Shown here piece by piece: positions 34,646 to 41,554 of a stretch of 41,554 bases of DNA. This stretch comes from Dichomitus squalens LYAD-421 SS1. Its lineage: Eukaryota > Basidiomycota > Agaricomycetes > Polyporales > Polyporaceae. A program made the position numbers and the translations under genes. Within the stretch, counting starts at the first letter, position 1. Each line of letters starts with the position of its first letter. The stretch is taken from the NCBI RefSeq assembly GCF_000275845.1, contig NW_006766914.1, positions 182,159-223,712 of the forward strand, written 5' to 3'. The notes below the pieces were generated by a model. The model had not been told where the DNA came from and made no database searches. It was given only the letters and a program-made list of their open reading frames with translations.

Positions 34646-35866
34646 ATGACCCTCTCACTTATCGCTCCGCCATCTTCGAAGCTTCCTTCCGTCCGCAGCA
34701 TACACGAGCGCCCACTCGAGGTGCTAGCGAGCCTTGTCGAGTACCTTCGCACCATTTACAACCCTCCCGTCCGTGGGACTCGTCGCATCGACCGCAAGGC
34801 TCTCAAGCGATCTTCTACTCTTTGTACTGGCGACGACGGAAAGGCAGCGCTAGAAGCGCTCCGCGCAGACGAGTTCGAGCGGGCGTATGCCGTCCGCTGG
34901 CTCAATGGACTCGTCTGCCAAGCCTCTCTACTTTCCGACCCACTCGAAGACAGCGCGGTCAGTGGGGACTCATACAATGTCGAGGACAAGGTCGACACTC
35001 TAATTCATTCGGCCACGGCTCTCATCGCGGTTTGCGCAGGGTCCGCCGCCCTCAGGACCCTTACCCGCCAGTACGCTTTCTACGCGCCTTCCCTCGAAGC
35101 GGACGTCGACATCAGCTTAACGGACCTCTCTATCTCTGTCGATGCCGACTCAGCGACTGTCGGGACGCAGACCTGGGGTAGTGCGTGTCTCATGGCGGAG
35201 ATGCTGGTGGAGGAGCCGGGCAAGTTCGGCTTGACAGACGAGGTGCTGAGTCGCGCCGAGGGGGTGCGGGTACTAGAGCTCGGGGCGGGGACTGGGCTGG
35301 TCAGCCTTGCCGCGGCGAAGTACTTGTCTATGCGCGGGGTGAAAGCCACCGTTGTCGCGTCGGACTACCATCCTGCTGTGCTCAGCAACTTGGCGCACAA
35401 CATCGCAGCAAACTTCCCTCCCCCTTCACCTGCATCGGCGGATGTCTCGTTATGTGCACACGCGCTCGACTGGTCGAAGTTCTCCCTTCCCGGGACGGCG
35501 CACCATCATACCGCGGAGCCGCCTTTTGATACGCCGTTCGACGTGATCCTGGGTGCGGACATAATCTACGAGCTCACGCATGCGTTGTGGATCCGCGATA
35601 CCGTTGCAGCCCTCCTCCCTCCCTCGCGATCGGCTCCGGCACATGCACCAGCTCCTCGCTTTCACCTCATCATTCCCCTCCGTCCAACGCATACATCCGA
35701 GTCGCACATGGTCGAAGAGGTCTTCCTTCCAGCCAGTATCGGTTCTGCTCGTCCCTCGTCCGAGTTGGCGCTATGCGTGTTGGAGAAAGAGACCATTCTG
35801 TGCGAAGTGGAGGATGCGCGTCGCTCGGAGGTGGAGTATGTTCGTTATGTGATTGGGTGGGCCTAG
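34646..35866 (+). CDS. Class I SAM methyltransferase, METTL21/Efm-like (intact)
   Basis: A single-exon frame of 406 aa starting at the ATG at 34646. The Rossmann-fold motif I is VLELGAGTGLVSL (about 208-220), post-I is ASDYHPAVLSNL, and the acidic motif is DVILGADIIYE (about 300-310). These are features of the Methyltransf_16 family (PF10294), which contains protein-lysine methyltransferases such as METTL21, FAM86 and the yeast Efm enzymes. The N-terminal 200 residues are helical and less conserved. Most members modify translation factors or chaperones, so a small-molecule role is possible but not implied by the family. It is paired divergently with FMO4. Two broken copies sit elsewhere in the window. 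Confidence 0.85.
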   Translation: MTLSLIAPPSSKLPSVRSIHERPLEVLASLVEYLRTIYNPPVRGTRRIDRKALKRSSTLCTGDDGKAALEALRADEFERAYAVRWLNGLVCQASLLSDPLEDSAVSGDSYNVEDKVDTLIHSATALIAVCAGSAALRTLTRQYAFYAPSLEADVDISLTDLSISVDADSATVGTQTWGSACLMAEMLVEEPGKFGLTDEVLSRAEGVRVLELGAGTGLVSLAAAKYLSMRGVKATVVASDYHPAVLSNLAHNIAANFPPPSPASADVSLCAHALDWSKFSLPGTAHHHTAEPPFDTPFDVILGADIIYELTHALWIRDTVAALLPPSRSAPAHAPAPRFHLIIPLRPTHTSESHMVEEVFLPASIGSARPSSELALCVLEKETILCEVEDARRSEVEYVRYVIGWA

Positions 35867-36734
35867 TGAAGTTGGCTGGAATGGTCCAGATGTTTTCATA
35901 GTTTTCGTGTGGGCCATGGGTTGATGATGATAGAACTAGATGCATGCATAGACCTGATAGGCCATAGACAGGCTAGACTGAGGTATGTATCTTCTCGGTG
36001 ATAGATGTCTTCCTGATGTGTCGCTGTGATGCCTTGCCTACTTGTAGCTATCAAGCGTATTATCGGTAATGTTATTCTGCGTCGCAGAGTACTTACAACT
36101 CACCAGTATTATTCTACGCTCGGTGAGTGTTCAGTCATCCTAGGACCGCTCTAGGTGCACCTTGCATGGATCAGTCGCATGCCAATATGTCACTGTCATG
36201 ATGCGATGTATTATAAACGAGTCAAATATTACAAGTAAGTGTTACGATCCTTTTTGCTCTGAGAGCTTTCTTAGTCGACCTCACTGTTGCTGTCATCCTA
36301 TTCGTGCCCGAAGAACGAGTGAACGCCTCAAACAATTCGATGCCTTGCTCGAATACGACCGATCCGTTATGGGTCGCAGTTGAGACTTGCGAGGAGGCCA
36401 TATTCATCGCTCGGAGATTGGCGGACTGAAGATGGGAATAGGGGGAGATCGCTCACATGGGCGACAAGCTCGGCAGCTTTCACGAAGACATGGTCACCGC
36501 TCTTACTGTCAGCGAGGTTGCCTCCGCGTCAAGTCGAGTATCTCTATCGCCGCATGATCAGTGCGAGGCGCTCGCTGGAGTGGGGCCCGATAGCACAATC
36601 ACCAACTCGAACGTTCTACTAATGCGATGCATCCAGCGGTCCGCGACACATCGCAGGAAAATCAAGAGCCTGGAATTGGGACTCCGGGAAGAATAACTGC
36701 TGCGGAATGTTCAGGGTGAAGATTACACAGTATT
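35867..36734. other. Intergenic region methyltransferase to DUF6533 gene
   Basis: A convergent spacer of about 870 bases containing 3' ends. Two overlapping frames near 36380-36696 show no family features and are not called. No repeat is seen. Confidence 0.4.
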
Positions 36735-38558
36735 CTATAATGGTGATGCACAGTATGCCGTAGGAGCGCTGGAAATGCGATGCAAACCTTCTGCAGGGCG
36801 TGAATCGGACTCATACTCACCCGTACTATCAGGTCCGTGTGGGACCCGTTGAAGGTCAGTGTAATCTGGGTCTCCCTCGGCCATTGTCCAAATCGTTCCC
36901 CGGGAGGCCTCGTTAACAGTACTTTCCCCCTCTTTAGCAGATTCGCCGTACCCAATGCTCCCGCCGATCGAGCCTATAACTCTTGCAAATGACAGGGTAC
37001 CTGATCCGGCGTCTGAGGTCGTGCTGTAGCCCTGCCGGCTTCGCGTATCCAGGTACAGCGTGCGCTCGCTGGTTTCTTGTAGGTCGAGCAGAAACCGAGA
37101 GATCAATACGCTCGATATCCTGTCATGTGGTGTAAGAGCTTCCGGTAAAGACGACGAAGAGTGGACGGCGTACGGTTCTGCGAAGGCTGTGATCATGCTA
37201 GTGTTGATTCCATCTGGATTCGAATAACCCTGCAAGTGCGACATTGAGCGAGTATTGGCATTAGTGCTGCGGTGAGGCGCACCACGAGAGTGAGAGATAG
37301 ATGGGCTATATGGAGAGCCAACATGACTCTGCAATTCGAAGTTAGCGCGATAAGGGCATCGACGTTCAACCAACACATACAAGAAGTATCCAGTGCCTGG
37401 GAGACGCCACAAGAGGATTGGTGGTGAGACGATGGCGGGGATAATAGTAGATAAGAGCTCACCGTTGACGAGCATGACGTACGACAGAGTCCGCTTTCCG
37501 AAGAACATCCCTCTCGCACCTCTCCGGTAAGTTGTCCACCATGTTGTTGCAAGGACAGTGATGTCTGCAAGTATGAGACTCCCACGAGACACGCTCACAA
37601 CTAAAAGGAGCTAATGAATGTGAATCACCGCCAGATCATCATAGGGTGTACGTACACCTATACGGGTATCAGCAGTCACCATGAAGCATGACATGCCAAG
37701 TTGCTTACACAGTAGACTGCAAAAGCGTGACGGGGGCTGTCGATGCCATTCCACACCCATAGAGGGGATCCACAAGGCCAGTCACTCGCATGATACCATA
37801 GTACGCGGCCTGTTGTCGCAGATTCAAATTAAAGAAAGGAGAGGGAAGAATTTAAGGGTTCGTCTGACCATGTTCACCAGGAAAGGAGCAACGGACAACA
37901 GGCCGACCGCGCATGTAAGAAGCCAGCTCCCGCTTAATGCAAGCACCCGCAGGGCAGAAAAGGCTAGAGAAACTGACTGTGAGTGACAGGAGGCGTTGTG
38001 CTGTGCAGCGACATACCTCCCCAAATGAGATACTGGAGTTCATCGAAGATCACATAAGCCTTGATGAAGTCGGCGCAGCTTCATTTGGAGAGCGTCAGAA
38101 AATTGGCGTCGCGGGTCATTCATTCGAGATAGGCCCATACCTCTAAGACAGGTGAGTCAAAAGAATCTTAGGAACCGAATCATTGCTCACCGTGCTTGAC
38201 GTGATGTAGCCTTCGACGATTATAGAAGCCCTCAGAGCGAGCGTGAGGTACCGGTTGAGGAGGAACAGAATGCCAGCCCCCGTGAGCTGTCTTCTCCAAA
38301 ATAAGTCCACCTCGAGGCTGAGTGTTATGGTGTACTCGTAGGTGACGAATGCTACCATCATGAGGCAAGGTTAGTCCCATGCTGATGGTATTCAAACATA
38401 GGCGCATACCGAGCAAGGCATCGTTGCAATAGTTCCCATTAATGCTTCAGTCACGATCGTTGTTCTTTGTATCAGAGGTTGAACCCGATCGCAATCTACG
38501 AATGCAAGACTTACATGCTCTCGATCATGGATATGATTCCGGCGGAGGAATCTGCCAT
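36735..38558 (-). CDS. DUF6533-type seven-helix membrane protein
   Basis: Ten exons can be joined in phase to about 396 aa: 38515-38558, 38410-38444, 38201-38351, 38017-38078, 37869-37963, 37711-37809, 37463-37610, 37381-37396 (16 nt), 37283-37328 and 36735-37229. The protein starts MADSSAGIISMIES and has the DUF6533 signature NYCNDALLAFVTYEYTITL with FLLNRYLTLAL. Further hydrophobic segments follow (FSALRVLALSGSWLL, SLILADITVLATTWW, VMLALHIAHLSLTLV), then the typical SSVLISRFLLDLQE and a polar tail. This family is expanded in agaricomycetes; its function is unknown and it probably sits in a membrane. The exon 3 donor that keeps the frame is a weak GTCAAG, while a better GTGAGC 10 bases later breaks it. 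A TATAAAA lies about 90 bases upstream. Confidence 0.75.
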
Positions 38559-38909
38559 GCTTGATTGGCACTTTGGGTCGAGGAGAAGTCTGACGGAGGG
38601 GCGGCAGTAGCATTGATCCAGGATGACCCTGAAGTACTCGCTCGTTTTATAATTGACGGTCAATAATGCCACGTGCAGTGACTTAGCACTATGTCCATGT
38701 CCGGGTGAGACCGAGATGTGTCGAAGGAGGTCATAAAGAAAGGAAGAGATGGCGCCTAGAACCCGCCATCATTAGCGCTCAGCGGAATGCCGGTCCATCG
38801 GAGCGCCCCAGGCCTCAACTGGCCGAAACTCGACTAGTCTCGAGAACACTGCTTCAATCTCAGTATTTGGAGTGGTCTATGCAGTCTGTCCGAAGGACGG
38901 TTCGATAGT
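38559..38909. other. Divergent spacer DUF6533/acyltransferase
   Basis: A 351-base spacer holding the promoters of both divergent genes. Apart from the TATA candidate on the minus strand I see no further elements. Confidence 0.45.
38645..38651 (-). promoter_or_regulatory. TATA box candidate of the DUF6533 gene
   Basis: TATAAAA on the minus strand, about 87-93 bases upstream of the start codon at 38558. Confidence 0.5.
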
Positions 38910-40421
38910 ATGCGTAATGCAGGTGAGTCGAATAGTTACAGTTACACATGGAGTACGTCTCATACCGACACGTTACCTTCGACTTGGAAACCCATAGGAC
39001 CTATCGAACAGTATTTCAATGTGTACACTCGCACAGGTCTTTGCAGCTGGGTAATGCTTGCCGCGCGATATGAATCGTACGCGGGAGCTCCACTCTGTCT
39101 TACAGACAAGCCTACTCTATTTGCGGCCCTTGAGAAAGTGGTGCGCTGTCACGCGGCCCTCCATGCTCGCCTACCTCCTCTGAGTGAATCTCCAAGGTGG
39201 ACGCACATCTCGTCTGTAGAATTGAACGAGGTGGTCCACTTTATTGAGGAGGATCACAGTGACCTACAAGAGATCATAGAAGACTGCTTTGACCACGACA
39301 TGGATATCTCCGAGGACAAGCCGCGCTGGAGACTGCTCGTCCTGCGCGACGGCACTCTTGTGTTCTTGTGGGACCATTCCATCGGGGACGGGCAGAGTGG
39401 CCTCGCGTTCCATCGTGCGCTCCTCGATGCGCTCAACAGTGTACCAGAGCTGCCCGCCAGCCACTCGGGTGTCATCACTCCACTGCCTTCGGACCTCGCG
39501 CTCCCGACATCCCTAGAGGACGCGGCTGGGCGTCAGATATCAGTACCGATCCCCATGCTCGTCCGCGTCCTCGCGGAGGAGTACCTTCCCTTCCTCTTTG
39601 CCCGTAAGAACGCTGCAACATGGACGGGCAATCCCGTTCCTTTAGAGCCTAGTCTCCATACGCAAGTTCGCATCCTCCACTACTCACCCTCCGACACGTA
39701 TACGCTTCTCCGAGCAGCACGGGCGCGCCGAGCGACACTCACTGGTACACTTCACACACTCGCCCTCGTCGTCCTTTCGCGGCTCATCCGTGCGCTCCTT
39801 AATGGCGAGGAGCGGAAGTTCAAGGCCATCGCGACCTTCATCCCTATCTCGATGCGCCGGCATACGGGCACGCACGCAACGGAGATATGTGTACAGGTCA
39901 CGCACTACGAGGGACATCAGCCCATGCTTCTCCCGGACACGGGCGACTTCCCGTGGGATGTCGCGGCCGAGTTCACCGGGACTCTTCAGCGTGCCATCGT
40001 TTGCGCGGGGCCTGTCACCGGGATGCTGAAGTACCTCTTCGGGCGGTATGAGGAGTACTTGGAGGGTCACCTCGGGAAAAAGCGCGGGTCAGGGCTGGAA
40101 CTATCGAACCTCGGTCCGTTCCCTGGCTCCCCTTCTTCCGGGACCACGGATCTGGAGAAGAGCGACGATGGAGCGGGCGATTCCACAGAAGTGCTTGCGG
40201 CACGATGGAAGATCAAGGAGATGACGTTTGCTCAAGCGGAGGTGCTGGGATCAGCGCTCAAGTTGAACGTTGTCGGGTCACCGGAAGGTGGGCTGGGGAT
40301 GACGGTTTCCTGGGGCACGAGCGCGGTGGACAAGGAGCTGGCCGAGGCGTTTGTTGTGGGGCTGCACGACGGGCTTAGGGCATTGATCATAGCGGCTTCG
40401 GACTTGGAAACACGGGACTGA
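38910..40421 (+). CDS. Alcohol-acetyltransferase-like HxxxD acyltransferase (right copy)
   Basis: Exon 1 is only 13 nt (38910-38922), followed by a 75-nt intron (38923-38997) and one long exon to 40421, giving about 478 aa. The spliced start MRNAGPIEQYFN aligns with the left copy, and the intron has the same site and phase. The HxxxD motif H-S-I-G-D with GQSG lies at about H131/D135. The matching C-terminal blocks KLNVVGSPEGG and ELSNLGPF are conserved between copies. An inserted Ser/Gly/Asp-rich loop (about residues 385-405) is absent from the left copy. Family-level function is acyl transfer from CoA; the acceptor is unknown. It is divergent from the DUF6533 gene. Confidence 0.85.
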   Translation: MRNAGESNSYSYTWSTSHTDTLPSTWKPIGPIEQYFNVYTRTGLCSWVMLAARYESYAGAPLCLTDKPTLFAALEKVVRCHAALHARLPPLSESPRWTHISSVELNEVVHFIEEDHSDLQEIIEDCFDHDMDISEDKPRWRLLVLRDGTLVFLWDHSIGDGQSGLAFHRALLDALNSVPELPASHSGVITPLPSDLALPTSLEDAAGRQISVPIPMLVRVLAEEYLPFLFARKNAATWTGNPVPLEPSLHTQVRILHYSPSDTYTLLRAARARRATLTGTLHTLALVVLSRLIRALLNGEERKFKAIATFIPISMRRHTGTHATEICVQVTHYEGHQPMLLPDTGDFPWDVAAEFTGTLQRAIVCAGPVTGMLKYLFGRYEEYLEGHLGKKRGSGLELSNLGPFPGSPSSGTTDLEKSDDGAGDSTEVLAARWKIKEMTFAQAEVLGSALKLNVVGSPEGGLGMTVSWGTSAVDKELAEAFVVGLHDGLRALIIAASDLETRD

Positions 40422-40728
40422 TACCTTTATAGACGGGCATGGGTATCTAGAGGCACCGGTACGCTACTATTAGAACGAATCTGGTATAGAAGCAGGACAG
40501 GGACACATTCTCAGGCCTCGCTGATTGTTGGGAAGTGGGATCGCTCGCCTCGTGATGCTTGCCTATCCTCGCTCCATCCACTGACAAAAATGCATCCCAT
40601 CGAGCAGTCCGAGGGTCAGAGTAGCTGGTGCTGTCTGCACGGTTACAGGCGCAGAGTGTGCATCCGTTTGTGAATCAATATTGAGGACGGGACCATGGGT
40701 ATAAGAGCATTCACTTCACTAGTAGTAA
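40422..40728. other. Intergenic region after the right acyltransferase
   Basis: About 300 bases of 3' flanking DNA shared with the convergent DUF6533 fragment. No feature recognised. Confidence 0.4.
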
Positions 40729-41046
40729 TTACTGGGTCGGGTCGACTGGTAGACTGCTGTCCTCGTGGCGCTCGCCATCTATGGAACTGATCGTGGATCC
40801 CAAGGAGTCGATGAAACTGCCGAAGCGAAGCGTGCTCGAAGTCGCGACCACGTCGGTATATGGGGGGCTATCGGAGTCCTGGTCCAGGACCGCGCGGCGA
40901 TTGACCAATTGAAGGTCGAACAGAAATCGGGTGATGAGGACGCTTGTGATGCTGCAAGTGAAAATGAGTAAGGTGAAAGGAGATACATCATTGAGGAAAA
41001 GTGCGTACGGCTCGGAAAAGATCGTGACCTCACTGACGTTGAGCAC
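40729..41046 (-). pseudogene. DUF6533-type gene, last exon only (5' part missing)
   Basis: This minus-strand exon of 105 codons corresponds to the last exon of the DUF6533 gene at 36735-38558. It starts at a good acceptor (CCCTGCAG before 41046) and encodes TIFSEPYALF, ITSVLITRFLFDLQ and a polar tail with FIDSLGSTISS. No DUF6533 upstream exon is recognisable in the 500 bases that remain in the window. Instead the DNA becomes an AT-rich palindrome block. It is either truncated by that insertion or has its 5' exons beyond the window across an unusually long intron. Confidence 0.65.
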
Positions 41047-41059
41047 CTGCAGGGATATC

Positions 41060-41400
41060 AGTCAAATAAATTTTTCGCTCCTTATAGTTATAGTAAAACG
41101 CGAATTATTTCGCCCAAATGTTATAGTGGCCCCTCCAAATATTTGAGAGGGTTGGAGAGATGCCCCTCCCAGATATTTGAGGCGATCCCCAAATAGTTGG
41201 GATGTATGTAGGGAGCAAGGGGAGGAGGGTACTCCCCTTCCACCAAATATTTGCCAAATATTTAGAGTCAGCATTATATAGGAAGGACCATGCTCTGCGT
41301 GCGCCGTGGGTCCCCCTTGTGATTACTCCAAATATTTGGTATATAATTCACCCGAATATTCTCCATTTGGTACGGTAGCATGCCCTGTAACGTGAGTGCT
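41060..41400. repeat. Cluster of CCAAATATTTGG-like palindromes
   Basis: Six copies of a CCAAATATTTG(G)-type palindrome occur within about 210 bases, at about 41135, 41169, 41189, 41243, 41254 and 41328. Some are degenerate (CCAGATATTTGA, CCAAATAGTTGG). They are embedded in G/C-rich stems such as GGGGAGGAGGGTACTCCCCTTCC. The block is far more AT-rich than its surroundings. It resembles part of a non-coding repeat or MITE; both ends are not clear. Confidence 0.6.
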
Positions 41401-41554
41401 CATTCTGGCTTATCTATTACATGCTCGACTATATCTACTGCGGGCAGACGACAAGAGAGCGTGACCGCACACCGGACACCGTGCGTCGTGCACCATATTG
41501 AACAAACGATCGCGATTGACAACGAGCAACACTGATAGGAGATGCACCTTCCAG

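Noticed and set aside
34646..35866. Calling the methyltransferase a natural-product O-methyltransferase because of its neighbours
   Set aside because: Its motifs fit the Methyltransf_16 protein-lysine methyltransferase family; the small-molecule role would rest on context alone.
36378..36696. Overlapping 79-80-aa plus-strand frames between the methyltransferase and the DUF6533 gene
   Set aside because: No family similarity, no conserved copy in the left arm, and no convincing gene context.

Overview
The window is fungal nuclear DNA, almost certainly from an agaricomycete basidiomycete, possibly a polypore. The main evidence is the density of short GT-AG introns (about 50-75 nt), the 9- and 16-nt micro-exons, and families typical of these fungi: a HET-domain protein, a DUF6533-type seven-helix membrane protein and intron-poor accessory enzymes. 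The species assignment is inference. I rebuilt all multi-exon genes by hand from splice signals and protein-family consensus, with no transcript evidence.

Layout. Left flank: a HET-domain gene (939-3517, +). Left accessory arm: an HxxxD acyltransferase of the alcohol-acetyltransferase type (3804-5282, -), an intact TetX-like flavin monooxygenase (FMO1, 6984-8186, +), an orphan promoter relic, a DUF6533 3' relic, a truncated class I methyltransferase pseudogene (8960-9625, -) and a frameshifted monooxygenase (FMO2, 10901-12093, +). Central core: the SF3b splicing subunit RDS3/PHF5A (12958-13583, +, six exons), a Snt2-like BAH/PHD/SANT/GATA chromatin protein (14890-18757, +, about 966 aa), a convergent rhodanese-USP deubiquitinase of the Doa4/USP8 class (19237-23476, -, about 1169 aa), a Harbinger-like MITE spanning an assembly gap, and a phenol-2-monooxygenase-like flavoprotein (27171-29617, +, about 606 aa). 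Right accessory arm: a methyltransferase relic (about 29838-30205, +), a decayed monooxygenase (FMO3, 30630-31782, -), an intact monooxygenase (FMO4, 32467-33657, -), an intact methyltransferase (34646-35866, +), a DUF6533-type gene (36735-38558, -), a second acyltransferase (38910-40421, +) and a truncated DUF6533 exon (40729-41046, -) ending in a block of CCAAATATTTGG-like palindromes.

The most striking structure is that the two accessory arms are mirror images around the core. The left reads acyltransferase(-), DUF6533(+), methyltransferase(-), FMO(+). The right reads FMO(-), methyltransferase(+), DUF6533(-), acyltransferase(+). Flanking non-coding DNA is also shared between arms. The left arm has mostly decayed and the right arm is mostly intact. 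This looks like an old inverted duplication of a small accessory gene set with birth-and-death of its members. Flavin monooxygenases, an acyltransferase and a methyltransferase side by side suggest oxidation and acylation of a small molecule, or detoxification, but no product can be named from sequence. The RDS3, Snt2 and deubiquitinase genes are ordinary nuclear genes.
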